Source: Vairimorpha ceranae (lineage: Eukaryota > Microsporidia > Nosematidae). From it: a stretch of 49,305 nt of DNA. The stretch's first letter is position 1. Each line of letters begins with the position of its first letter. This document shows positions 1-10,861 of this stretch, piece after piece. The position numbers and the translations under genes are program-made. Location: contig NW_020169324.1 of NCBI RefSeq assembly GCF_000988165.1, positions 1-49,305 on the forward strand, written 5' to 3'. The notes below the pieces were generated by a model, which worked only from the letters and a program-made list of their open reading frames with translations, had not been told where the DNA came from and ran no database searches.

Positions 1-94
1 TTTAAATATATTTAATACTTCTTAGATTATTTAAATACATCTAAAAGGATATTAACAACCATTCTGCAAAATTATGATAAAAAAAAATATTTAT

Positions 95-1628
95 TTACAG
101 TTTCTTCAAAAAATTTTTCAATCTTGTGATATAAAAAACAATAAGTTTTGATTTTTTTTCAAATTTTTGAATGTTGTACAAAATCTGGTATAAAATCTCT
201 TGAATTTTGCTGTCAAAAAACGCAGGATTTTCATGTTTTTGAATAACTTGATTCAAAAAAATTTCAATCTCTTTAAAGTCAAATTTCAAAATTATTTCAT
301 TCATTATAGTTTCAATTAATGTTAAATTACTAATTATATCACCCTTTTCGTATTTTTTTAAATCACTATAACTTTTAAAGTTTTTAATAAACTTTACAAC
401 TTCTCTAAAAAATTTAAGGCTATCAAAAATTATATTTTTTGTATTTGCTGACAAAAGAAGATTTTCAATATCAATCAAAAGAAGTTTAAAAGTAGCTTTT
501 GTAAACTTTTTAAACCATTTATAATGTATCTTAATTAAATCGCGAATGTTACAATATATTAAATTTTTGCTTAGGTTTAAATGACTGAGCTTCAAAAGAG
601 ATTGTTTTCTTACATTAGAAAAAAAACTTATCTTTAAGTTTTTGTAACATCTTTTTATTTTCAATCAAAATATCAAAAATCTCAATGTTTATATCATCAG
701 ATGAAAAGTTTTTGGAGGAATAACAATCTACGGCAAAATCTGCATTTCCTTTTTCATGCTCTTTTGTATTATTTGCAATCAAATTATCATTATTTAAAGA
801 TTTTGTATTACTGATATTACTATATTCGTTAATTTCTTTTTTTTGTACATCTGTATGTTTATCAAGACCACAATGTTTAAAATTGGAATCTACTAAATTA
901 TTATTATCATTTTCAAAATCAAACTCTTGAAAAAAAACTTTTTTTTCATCATATTCACTAGACTTCCTTATAATATAATTGTCATTTTCTTTATACAAAT
1001 TATTTTTAAAATCCGGGTCGTTAGTATTTTGATTATTAAATTCTGTGTAGTAATCAGTACAATCAGCATTTGGTTGTGCAATAAATGATTCATTCTCTTG
1101 ATCAACTCGAATACTTTCCATTTGCCCAAGCAAACATGAATCAGAATGCACGTTAGTTTGTGCAGGATTATGATTATTATTAATCGAAGACAATTTTTTT
1201 TCAACTCTGTTGGTATGAAAAGCATCTGTAGCACAAAAGCCATTATTCCAGTGCTGAGGAGTATATGCACTTATGTCCAATATCAAATAATCCTGATTAA
1301 GAGAATTTGTGCTTTCCGGATGTTGAGATAGTTCTTCACTATCTTTGCTTGGCGTTAAAGCTAGATTTTCTGTTTCACAAGTATGTTGATCATATGTAAG
1401 ATCGCTATCTAAATTAAGTTTATTAGTACTTTTATCACGTCCAGAATCTTCCCCTTCTTCTGTTTGCATTTTTTCATTGCATAGTAAGTTTCCAAATATT
1501 GTATTTTGTTGTGTATCCTCTGATGTCCTAATAACGTCATATAAGTTACTATAAAATCGGTTATTTGAGTAATTTATATTAGAATCGGAGACATTAGATG
1601 TACTAATCAATACAATCCAAAAGAACAT
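95..1628 (-). CDS. Hypothetical secreted Asn/Ser-rich protein, reading frame broken at an A8 run
   Basis: The 5' part (1628 to 615) starts with a short hydrophobic stretch, MFFWIVLIST, that could be a signal peptide. About 300 polar, acidic residues rich in Asn, Ser, Asp and Glu follow, probably disordered. That frame stops just after a run of eight A on the plus strand (619-626). A second frame (664 to 95) continues from the same spot for about 165 more residues of Lys/Phe/Leu-rich helical sequence. A one-base change in the homopolymer would join them into one protein of about 505 residues. A GGG on the plus strand (CCC in gene sense) lies seven bases upstream of the ATG, as in neighbouring genes. 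I do not recognise the family. The break may be a sequencing error, a real lesion or slippage; these cannot be separated here. Confidence 0.6.
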
Positions 1629-1634
1629 TTTTAT

Positions 1635-1637
1635 GGG
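1635..1637 (-). promoter_or_regulatory. CCC start-proximal signal
   Basis: CCC in gene sense (context TTTGACCCATAAAAATG) just upstream of the start codon at 1628. Confidence 0.6.
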
Positions 1638-4600
1638 TCAAATTTTATTTTTATTTTTTGGATAAAAGTAATAATTACTGTGATATACCATAAATAAATA
1701 TAATCTCAATTTTTTCATGTTTCATTGTCAATTTTAAATCCATTACAAATGTAAAAATTGAAATATTTAATTTTTAAAAAATTTCTTTAATTAAAAACCA
1801 CCAACACCTCTAAATAAAATATTGAAATGAAATCAAATTTTTATCAAAAAAAAATCTGTGCTTGCTTCATTAAATTAAACAACCCGCCTTATAAAAATGA
1901 TACCCATAATGATATTTTATAATAAATTTAACATGTGCTAAATTTAAATTAAATTGTAATGTAATTTAAAATAAATAACAAAATTTTTGTTATTTATTTA
2001 ATTGCTTAATAAAATTTTGTTTCTGTATATTTATATAAATATAAGCTGTTTTATTGTGTAAATATTGATTACTAAACGATTTTATATTTAGATAAATTCT
2101 AACATTTTACAACTTCTTAAAGATCAATGATTAAAATTTGTTCCTATAGAAAAATAATTTTTCTTAAACTTGACTTTTGATTTAAAAATCTAAGAAATTT
2201 AAATTTTAAGAACAAAAATACTTTGATGGTAATATAGCAACTAAAGCATGACTACGATAATTAAGAATTCTATGCTCGTTTAAATAAATTAAAGAATTAA
2301 AGTAAACTTTAGCTTGTAATAAAATTGTAAAAGTGAAACAAAGCTGTTTGATTTTTTCAATAATCTTCATATATTTGTCCTGTAGCATATAAGTTTAAAA
2401 AAATCACTATCTATTTATTACATTAAGTATAAAAGATCTTATTGTTTTTATTATAAAAGCGTTATTACGTCTCTCTATTATTACAAATGCTAGAGGTAAG
2501 CGCAATACTCTAGAAAATTAATTTTAATTTTTGACTTTTTAAACAATTATTAAAATTTTTAGGAATAGTTAGATACAGAAAATATCTTATAGGCTCTTAG
2601 TAATATCGTATTGACAAATTATTATAGTAATTCGTAAATTTCAACAAACAAACTACATCTTTGATGTTTTAGGCAAAATAAACATGAACTTGTGATACAG
2701 CATTGCAATAGTTTCATAAATATTTTTTTGATACTCCATAAAAAGCTTACAGGATTTATACAAATTATAGAGTTGGCTGTCTGTTTTTAGTATTATACCA
2801 GGAAGTTTTCCAAAGGCTTATACCCTGTAAGAATGCAAATCCTGCGCCTTTATAAGATTTGTAAAATAAAATTTTTCGTGGGTTATTTCTTTAAAAATCG
2901 TTGCAGGCTGTTGGTTAATCCTAGATGGATTTCGATATTTTGATCAGGATTTAGCAAACTTAAAGACGCAAACCCTTCTTCACCACCATCTACCAGACCA
3001 ATATCACCTTGCCTTCTATAGTCAAAAAAATTCTTTCTAAGGTTTTCAGTACTATTGATTAGATGTATGCTTCTTTCCTGGATGTGTTCTCAAATCGTTT
3101 CTTATGTCTCTCATGATAGTTGTTTACCAGTCATCCCTGCCATTACTGAAATGGGAATATAAAAAAGTATTTACAGGAAAATAATTTATAGTATTAAAAG
3201 TTCGAGGAAAATTTTAGAACAAGTTCTTAATTTACAAATATGCAGTAAATATTTACAAAATAAAAAATCTTTTAATTTTTTAATGATATAGTTATACTTG
3301 AAGCTAATGAATAATCCTTTACAATCGAATAATTGTAACAACTCAGATTAATGCCATTGATCCTCTCTATAAACAATGGGATTTCACCCTGATTAAAAAA
3401 AGTATTTAAAGAAGTTTTTAGTAAATAAATATATCCGCTTTAATGACTAGCTTGTACAACAAATCTTTATGCATTTAAATTATCAACAACCGCGCGTTTC
3501 CGCCTAGGTACGGCAGATACAAGTAACAAAAGTATAATTTTCAATTAATCTAATACTATTTATAATTTAAAAAATATATTAAACTACAATTAAATAGAAA
3601 GAAACGACAAATTATTGTTAAAAATTATAGATAATGAATTTTAATCGGGCGTAAAAAAAATTAATATAAATAGATCTTTCTAAAATTTTAATATTTTTAA
3701 AAATTTTATCAAAAATAATAATATCACATAATGATATAAATATTGAAAAAATGTGAAAAAAATTATATACTAATTACTTTTATAATTTGTACTGTAGCAA
3801 ATTTGTGATGTGGTATATTTTCACTCAACATCATAAACTGCAAAAAGAAACTTTTTATTTGTTTAAAATGAAGAGTAAGAAAAAATTTTCAAGAATATAG
3901 CACTTAGAAGGACAAAAATGAAAACCGTTTTAAAACTAAAAACCAGTTTAAATTAATTATTTAATATAAATAAAATGTAAATCATGACTTGAAAAAGTCT
4001 TATTCTGGAGTTATAACTAAAAATTTACAATATTATTTAGACAATATATACAATAAGGGGATTAAAAAAAAATTTTTTTTTTTTAAAAAAAACCGAACAA
4101 ATAAATAATAGCATTTCTTAAAAAACTATTTTAATACATAAAAATGAATTCTTAACAAGGTCAGCAGGTTTAATAAACGATTAAAAATCTTTATTTGCGT
4201 AATTTAAAAAATAAATTTTAGTTGGAAATAAAAATCGTATTTTTTAATTCTCCTACAAAACAATTAAATTAAAAGATTTTATAGCTTTTATGTTAAAAGA
4301 GGAAAAATTTTTGCTTAGGATTAGAATTATTGCTAAAATAAAGTTGAAAAGAATCAAAAAAAATAATTATAATCTTCTTATGTCTCAAGAACAATAAAAG
4401 ATTGTAAAAGAAAAAAAGTATTTTTAAACTGGGGGTTTGGGCAAAAATTTTTGCTTAATAACAATAATTTATTGTATCTTGACAAGAAAATTAAAAAGAC
4501 CATTAATAGATTCAACTAAACTGGCAATAAGTTTTATTAATTAGAAAAAAAGTAGCTGCCAGAACTGTTCCTTAAAAACTAGTTGATTTAGATTATACAC

Positions 4601-4825
4601 GCAGAAGAAGAGCATGTAAACCACTTTTGTAAAAAATAGCATTTATGATTTTCATGTTCTCAAGATAGTATACGAACTTAGAATAATTTTTTGATGTACT
4701 TTACATTGAGAATTCTTTTTGCGAGATATTTTTTTTAAAGTTGGTATAAGGAATTTTCAAATTCTTCTTTTTTGTTCATTCTATTGGGGTTTAAAAAAAA
4801 TATTTTTATAATAAATTATTAATAA
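1638..4825. other. Long non-coding A+T-rich stretch
   Basis: No convincing gene. It is mostly A/T runs and short chance frames. One G+C-richer island at about 2880-3130 holds a possible coding relic, listed separately. No RNA gene or transposon end was recognised in the rest. Confidence 0.6.
2883..3077 (-). pseudogene. Possible coding relic, family unknown
   Basis: An open frame of about 64 codons without a start reads through a G+C-richer island. It contains normal-looking, compositionally mixed protein sequence such as DIGLVDGGEEGFASLSLLN followed by IEIHLGLTNSLQRF. This differs from the Lys/Asn/Phe-rich junk translated from surrounding DNA. Upstream the frame is interrupted by stops, and a neighbouring frame continues with charged residues, which suggests an old frameshifted gene or transposon piece. 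I cannot name the family. Confidence 0.25.
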
Positions 4826-5860
4826 ACTAGCCTACGCTATCCCGTTTAAAACAAGACTCAAACTCGATGCGAGCTTTCTTTATTTACATTATGTGTATAT
4901 GTCTTTGTGCATGTATGTATTGTTATTATTGAACATTGCACATTTTAAATTATAAAATGACAATAGAGCATATTTTACAATTTGAATAATTGAATAAAAC
5001 TAAAGAAAATATTTTAGAAAAATTAAGCTTTATTTATATAATATAATCAGCTATATAAGACTGTTATCTATTAAAAAATCGTTTTCTTTAATTTGAAAAA
5101 AGAAGGGTTAAAAAATAAAAAAATGTTCAGATTCAAACTTTTTATATATATTGATGACAAGTTAATGCTATCCCGTTTAAAACGAGATTATATTATATAT
5201 AAATATAATTCTTATTTTTTATTGTGTAACATGGTTTTAGGCTTGTGCGCATTATTTAAAGTACAAAATGTCTTACATTATAAAGTAAAATTCGCAATAG
5301 TCACCATTTTGCAATTACAAAAAAAATTGAAAAAATTCAAAAAATACACAAAACCTTGTAATTTTCTTTTAGTAACAATTCTATAAAAATCTCTAGGTTG
5401 TATTTTAGTGCTTTTGAATAAAAAATTAAAACAGAATTTCACAATTTTAAAAAAAGAAGGGTTAAAAAATAAAAAAATGTTAAGATTCAAACTTTTTATA
5501 TATATTGATAGCTTACGCTATCCCGTTTATAAAACGAAACTTTAAATACAATGTATGCTTTTTCTTTTTAATGGATTTAATTCGCCTTTATGCGTATACA
5601 TATTATTTTTGATGACAAAATGAGTTTTTTTGATTATAAGTAAAAATTTGCTATAGACACCTGTATACAGTTTAAAAAATTGAATTAAATTAAAGAAAAA
5701 TGCACGAAAACATTGTACTGTGCTTAGAGAAATAAACCTTACCCTTATGTATTCTTATTTAAAAAATACAAAGAATTTTACAAATTTTAAAAAAAGAGGG
5801 GTTAAAATTAAAAAAATGCTCAGATTCAAACTTTTTATATATATAGATTTTTAAATATAG
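4826..5860 (+). repeat. Tandem array of three ~345-bp units with a micro-ORF
   Basis: Three units follow head to tail. Each contains a box with AAGRGGGGTTAAAA or similar, an A-rich tract, then ATG and a frame reading M-x-R-F-K-L-F-I-Y-I-D (ATGs at 5123, 5477 and 5816). A shared block, GCTATCCCGTTTAAAACGA, follows the first two boxes and also opens the array near 4836. The spacing between ATGs is 354 and 339 bases. Between boxes the units are A+T-rich and only loosely alike. Diverged single copies occur at 41235-41590 and 46700-46790. An open frame spanning the first two units (5093-5386) is probably a by-product of the repeat. Confidence 0.75.
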
Positions 5861-5870
5861 GGGTAAAAAA

Positions 5871-6449
5871 TTAATAGGTGAAAAATGAGCCTACCGCTTA
5901 AACACAAAATGGCGGTGCTTATAATATTATTGCACATAAGAAAGTTTTTTGGGACATCTAAATTTTAAAAAAATTCATGGTCTAATGTAATATTCATAAA
6001 GATTATTTTTAAAATTTTTAAAATCTTTTGCCCCTTTAAAAGGAATCATTAATATTTTATTCAGAATGATTTTAATGGCTTTTAATTTTATATATGCTTT
6101 TTTACATTAAAACAACTTTTTGTATTTATGAATACAGATATATATGGTAGTATTGGGGTTGGGTAATATTAGATTGAATCGTTGGATTTAAATGATGATG
6201 GTCAGATAGTTGGGTTGGGTAGTTTGGTTAGATGGTATTGGTGTTATGTAAGGTATTATTGAATTAGTAGTATTGGGTTAGTAATATTTTTGGGATTAAA
6301 AACAACGACGTCCTTAACTACAGTTTTAAGGAACTTAAAAAAAATAGTAAATAGTTTAGCTTTATTCGAACAATAAGATTTTTTTAAAGGTCGCTTCGAA
6401 CGTTTCAGCACTCTTTTTTCTTAAAAATCTTCTCCTAAATTAAAACACA
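5871..6449. other. Non-coding, with a G/T-rich tract
   Basis: No gene seen. Between about 6138 and 6300 the plus strand is strongly G+T-rich with many TTGGG, GGTAGT and GTATTGGG motifs and almost no C. This is unlike the rest of the window and resembles a degenerate telomere-type or simple-repeat tract. Confidence 0.5.
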
Positions 6450-6498
6450 TGTAAGAACTTTTCATAATTGAGGTTTAATTTTATAACAATATCTTACA
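6450..6498 (-). repeat. 3' LTR of the retrotransposon (49 bp)
   Basis: In element sense it begins TGTAAGATATTG directly after the purine tract GGTGGGGGA and ends AGTTCTTACA, so it has TG...CA ends. It matches 10862-10908 almost base for base. Confidence 0.65.
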
Positions 6499-7126
6499 TC
6501 CCCCACCAGACGGTTGGTCTTACCACACAATTTTTTTTTGATACCTTTTAAATCATAACATTTTTCAACTGTTTTTCCTTCATCCAAAAATCTTCCTTTA
6601 CTGTGCTTGATACAACCAGGCAGATTTTCACTTTTAGCAACTCTCACTGTCTGATTTTTTTTAAAATTTCTCACGATACCATCTTTTAAAATCTTAGCAT
6701 ATTTACCTTATGGCTATTTTCAACCATACCTTTTTCAGATTTACCATTCTCTGCTTTTATTGGTGTACCTCCGACTCCGCTATGAAAACTCAAGTTATAA
6801 TTCTTTACGGCTTCTTTTAATTTATCCGTAAAGTTCCTCTTTTTACTCTTTAATATACACCCTCTTATAGTTCTTATGTTTCTCTTTACTCTGCCATTAC
6901 TTTTATAGGATTTCACTCTTACTTTATGACGACTTATCTCTAACCCATTATATAAATCTCTTAATAATTCATTTTAAATTCCTTACCATTGTCCGCCACT
7001 ATTTCCTCTGGCTTTTTCCCTTATCTAAATTAGTCTTTCAAAAATTCTACCACTCCTTGAGCCATCTTGTTTTTCACTGGCCTAATCCATATCCTTCTGG
7101 TAAAGTAATCGAACTTTACTATTATA

Positions 7127-7134
7127 AAACATCC
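7127..7134. repeat. Left 8-bp target-site duplication of Merlin copy 1
   Basis: AAACATCC lies directly outside the left TIR and is repeated exactly at 8131-8138. Confidence 0.85.
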
Positions 7135-8130
7135 AGATCAGGTCGGTTATACACCCCGCCGGGGTGTATAACCGACCTGATATTTTTTTTATTTATTAAC
7201 CCTCAATGGTTGAAGAAAGAGAGCATCTAAATGGGATTTTATCGCTGCTTATGTCGAGCTTATTTCTATGGCTTTTGGGTGGAGAATTATACATATTTAG
7301 CAGCCTTGCCTTCATTGTGAGCAATTTATGAAATTAAAAAGATCAAAAAAAAAGTTGATAAATTTGAATGGAGGTACCTTAATTACAGATGTCTTAAGTA
7401 TCAGACAACACCCAAATTAAGATATAATACGTGTCTAGCAAATTTTAAAACCGAATTACGTGTCATTTTGGTTGCAATTTATTATCTATCTATTGGATTA
7501 CAAAACTGTAAAATATTGCTTTTAACTAATATATCAAAAGACACTTTAATAAATATCCGAAAATTGATTTATAGCAAAATAGAGCAACATTTTTTAGGTA
7601 ATCCTATTAAATTAGGAGATCCGGTGTCGTAGTACAAGTAGACGAAACAAAGATTAATTATAATGTAAAAAATCACAGGGGCAGGCCCATTCCGTCCTGT
7701 TGGGTATTCTGCATTGTTGATGCGTCAAATCGGCCGGCGTTGGGATTTTGCTACAGTGTTTTTGATCGTTCCTCTAATACTTTAATTAATATAATTTTTA
7801 ATGTAGTGGTACCCGGTAGTATTATTTGCTTAGATGAATGGGCTGCTTATGCATCATTGGATAGGAATCAAAATTTTGAGCATAGAACTTTTGCCATAAA
7901 TATAATTTTATCAATCCGGCAGATGGAACTCATACACAACATGTAGAATCATATAACAGTCGATTAAAGTTGGATATTAAGGCGATGAAGGGTCTCACGT
8001 TGGAGCAGAGAAAATTGTTTTTACTAAAATTTATGTTTAAAGAATGCCTTTCGTCAGATAAATTTATATCTTACACTAAATTATTTTAGTGTTAATCTTT
8101 TTTTTACGGGGTGCATAACCGACCCGATCC
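7135..8130 (+). mobile_element. Merlin (IS1595/ISXO2-like) DNA transposon, copy 1
   Basis: The element has 24-bp terminal inverted repeats at 7135-7158 and 8107-8130 with three mismatches (core GGTCGGTTATACACCCCG) and is bounded by a perfect 8-bp duplication. Eight- to nine-base duplications are typical of Merlin. Just inside the left TIR lies a second, inverted copy of the TIR (about 7160-7182), so the left end is a near-perfect fold-back. The transposase frame runs left to right. It inserted into the integrase of the retrotransposon, so it is younger than that element. Confidence 0.9.
7206..8089 (+). pseudogene. Merlin transposase (DDE, IS1595/ISXO2-like), frameshifted
   Basis: A DDE transposase is spread over three frames. 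The first ATG (7206) follows an AACCCTCA box. An N-terminal part with WRYLNYRCLKYQTT resembles the zinc-ribbon region. The core then shows VVVQVDETKI (first Asp), IICLDEWAAYASL (second Asp) and, after another frameshift near 7900, THTQHVESYNSRLK (third acidic residue, Glu). It ends at TAG 8087-8089. All three catalytic residues remain but at least two frameshifts and an early stop break the gene. Confidence 0.85.
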
Positions 8131-8138
8131 AAACATCC
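8131..8138. repeat. Right 8-bp target-site duplication of Merlin copy 1
   Basis: AAACATCC, identical to 7127-7134. Confidence 0.85.
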
Positions 8139-8426
8139 TTCTTCTCTAAACTCTATTAAATCTAACACGATCTTCTCTAAATATCTAGTAGTACTTGTAA
8201 AAACACTTCAACCGCTAAACTTTCTGTTATACCTCTGACAAGTTTCACATTTTCTGATCTTCCCCTCAATCTTATCTTTAATCCCAGGTCAATAATACTT
8301 TTTTCTTAACTTATTATAAATCTACGCTTTACCCCCACGATTCCTTGCTTCATGACAATTTTTAATAGTCTTTCCTCTCTACACCTCATCTGGAATTATT
8401 CGTTCCTCTTCACTATCAAAGACCCA

Positions 8427-9900
8427 TTATTTAATACCTTCTATTTCTTTCACATATTTTACCTTTTTTCCGTCTATCTGTTTCTCCTTACAATTTTCTA
8501 CCATTCTTTTCTTTTCTAATTCTTCATGTGTATAAACTCTACTTAAAGCGTCGGCCACAATCATTTCTTCTGGCTTCCTATACTCAATCGTAAAATCAGA
8601 TTCCTGAGTTTTCTCTACCCATCTGTTTATTCTGGCGTTGTTAAAGTTGGTTTTATTTCTTTTTTCTTGCAAAGCTTTATGATTCGTTTCGATTTTAAAT
8701 TTCCGTCCTCGTAATTCATACTCGAATTTTTTTTACAGCCCGGAATACTGCATACATCTCTTTTTCAGATATTTTCTACCAAACTCCCGTAGATATAAAC
8801 TTCTTCGAAGCCCACTGCACAGGTATCCACTCTTCCTTTTTATTTTTCTGTAATAATACAGTATCCATACCTAGATTGCTTGCACCTGTCCTCAATAAAA
8901 ACTCTTTATTATAATTTGATATTTGTAACTTTCCCATTTCATTTAATACCTTCTTCAGGTTTAAAAGTCCTTCATTCATTTCACTGCTCTAACTCCAATT
9001 TCTCTCTTTGCCTTTCAAGCTATCTGTCAGATTCATCGTCAACCCGGCATAATTCTTTATGAAATCTCAAAACCAACCCATCAATTCTAAAAATCGTCTT
9101 ACATCTGATACACACGCTTGTACCACAAATTCTAAAGCCACATTCTTCTTTATCTCCGGTGGGACTATATCTTTCCCATTTAATGTCACGCCAAGCAATT
9201 TAATTTCGGGCTGTGAAAACTGTACCTTTGTCGCGTTTAATCTCATGTTATTTTCCTTTAATCTTTTCAAAACTTCTAATACCAACTTCTAATGAACAAT
9301 AGTACTTTTCTTGTAAACAACGATGTCATCCATATAGATCTTGACATCTTTTCCTTTTAAATCTCTAAATATTTTATCCATAATTCTTTGCAAAATCCAA
9401 GGGGAGTTCTTATAGCCCATAACCATGCTATTCCATTCATAAACTTTCCCCATAAATTCAAATGCCGCTTATAATTACCTTCTTCAACTGTTTCTATACT
9501 ATAAAAGGCGTCTTTAAGATCCAATACCGTCATACACTTAGCTCCTTGCGTAGCTTAACAATGTCTCTAATATTAGCTAATCTATATTCACCTCTTTTCT
9601 ACTATACTATTCAAAGCTATAAGATTACTAACAAGTCTTATCTCCCCATTCGGTTTCACTATCGCTTTAACTGGGTTGCACCATCGAGAACTTGATTCTC
9701 TAATTACTTTTCTTTTTTCTAGATTTTCCAAGTGTACTTTTGTTTTTTCAATATATGCCTGTGGAACTATCTGGCCTCTTTTTATTATCTTTTTCCCTAG
9801 TTCTGTAACAATCTTATACTTCTCCAACTTACAATATTTAACTTCGCTATCCTTCCTAAACACTTCCTTAAATTCTTTTACTACATCTTCTAAATTCGAT
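8427..9900 (-). pseudogene. Reverse transcriptase and RNase H of the Ty3/gypsy element
   Basis: From the right: a pre-RT region, then NPVKAIVKPNGEIRLVSN (RT fingers), then after a frameshift TVLDLKDAFYSIET with the first catalytic Asp. Next comes IMDKIFRDLKGKDVKIYMDD, with YMDD as the active site, and the thumb region NATKVQFSQPEIKLLGVTL. RNase H follows with LLRTGASNLGMDTVLLQ, where the first catalytic Asp of the family is Gly, and ends with FTIEYRKPEEMIVADALSRV, the usual end of the domain before integrase. Frames shift repeatedly and stops occur, so this is a pseudogene. The order fixes it as Ty3/gypsy, not Ty1/copia, where integrase comes first. Confidence 0.85.
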
Positions 9901-10113
9901 CTACGTTTTTTTCACCCATTTTTACAGACACCTTCCTAGACTTCTCTATCTTTAATTTCCTTCCGTTATTTACTTTACGATATTTTTATTTAAAACAAAA
10001 CTAGAATCACTTGACCCTCAATTAAAAAAATAATCAGAATTTGGTTTATTAAAATATTTTTTCTTAGACTTTCTTAAATAGCACATTCTAGCGATATGCC
10101 CCATTTTATCAAA

Positions 10114-10121
10114 GTAAAAAC
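10114..10121. repeat. Left 8-bp target-site duplication of Merlin copy 2
   Basis: GTAAAAAC, identical to 10494-10501. Confidence 0.8.
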
Positions 10122-10493
10122 GGACCTGGTCTAATATTTGCCCTTTTAGGGCAGATATTAGACCAGGTCCCTTTATTTTGTTGATCCTAATTCTGGAGTT
10201 CACACTCAAAACATTGAGTCTTTTTGGAACAAAATGAAACGAGTTACAAAGTCTATGAATGGTATAAGTAAAATTCGGCTGCCTGGATTACTCTCAGAAT
10301 TAATGTTTAAAGACGAATTCAAATCAAATATATTGTCAAGTTTTATGTTTCTTATTGCTGTATAATAATAAAAAAATTTTGTCATACAAAAATTCGGTTT
10401 TCTTTAATTTTTTTATTATCACTACACTCTTTTCTGTATTCTGGGGCAGATATTAGACCAGGTGTTTTTTAGGGCAGATATTAGACCAGATCC
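10122..10493 (+). mobile_element. Merlin DNA transposon, internally deleted copy 2
   Basis: A 372-bp element lies between two copies of GTAAAAAC. The left end starts GGACCTGGTCTAATATTTG and is at once followed by its inverted copy (to about 10170), a fold-back with a 5-base loop. The right end has two copies of the TIR in direct order (10443-10463 and 10472-10493). Inside remains only the C-terminal third of a transposase. It landed in the gag region of the retrotransposon. The same TIR recurs as a hairpin at 17876-17917. Confidence 0.85.
10178..10365 (+). pseudogene. C-terminal fragment of a Merlin transposase
   Basis: An open frame of about 60 codons reads FVDPNSGVHTQNIESFWNKM, then MFKDEFKSNILSSFMF and a TAA. 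HTQNIESFW is the motif around the third catalytic acidic residue in ISXO2-like transposases. The N-terminal two thirds are missing. Confidence 0.8.
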
Positions 10494-10501
10494 GTAAAAA
10501 C
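10494..10501. repeat. Right 8-bp target-site duplication of Merlin copy 2
   Basis: GTAAAAAC, identical to 10114-10121. Confidence 0.8.
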
Positions 10502-10861
10502 ACCTTCTCTGCGGTCTCTTGTCTACCCCCACTGTTATTCTTATTATCCACCTTCACACTATTCGTAATCATCTCCCCCATATCAATTAAATTCTTTTCT
10601 CTCATTCTTTTATCTTCTCCTTTTCTCACCAACATAATTAATTTTTTTCTTATTTCTTGCTTTTTATCCTCCTTTGTAATATTCCTGACCATAATTTTTT
10701 TTAAATCCATACTTCCCCTCTCAAAAATTAATCTCTTCCATTCTGCCTTCTATAACCCTTCTAAATCTAAAGCATACATAGTCCTTTCTACTTCTTCTAA
10801 CAATCTCCCAGCCTCTTGACAGCAGTGCTCTCTTGCTGACTCTTGTTTTAGTATCACCCCA

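Larger units (their letters stand above)
6499..8430 (-). pseudogene. Integrase of the Ty3/gypsy element, split by a Merlin insertion
   Basis: Reading down the minus strand, the zinc-binding domain appears near 8380-8200 with a conserved His (NCHEARNRG) and a Cys pair (RKCETCQRYNRK). The core follows: LDLIEFREEG, which holds the first catalytic Asp, is cut by the Merlin element. After the insertion come IIVKFDYFTRRIW and EEIVADNGKEF with the second catalytic Asp. A third piece (6916-6686) carries SNGRVKRNIRTIRG and the helix expected after the catalytic Glu. The C-terminal part (6674-6462) is basic. Several stops, including a TGA where the family has Trp in KYYWPG, and frameshifts make it a pseudogene. 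Confidence 0.8.
10018..10861 (-). pseudogene. Gag-like remnant with zinc knuckle, interrupted by Merlin copy 2
   Basis: Between the 5' LTR and RT the minus strand codes for basic, Lys/Arg-rich sequence (10710-10500). Beyond the Merlin insertion a nucleocapsid-type zinc knuckle follows, CFYFDKMGHIARMC (about 10115-10080). In the CX2CX4HX4C pattern the second Cys is Phe. The upstream and knuckle frames differ by one base, with a likely slip in the five-C run near 10530. No protease signature is found before RT starts. Confidence 0.6.

Noticed and set aside
5093..5386. Open frame of 97 codons across two tandem repeat units
   Set aside because: It starts from TTG, has no start signal of its own and no counterpart in the other units; it arises from the repeat.
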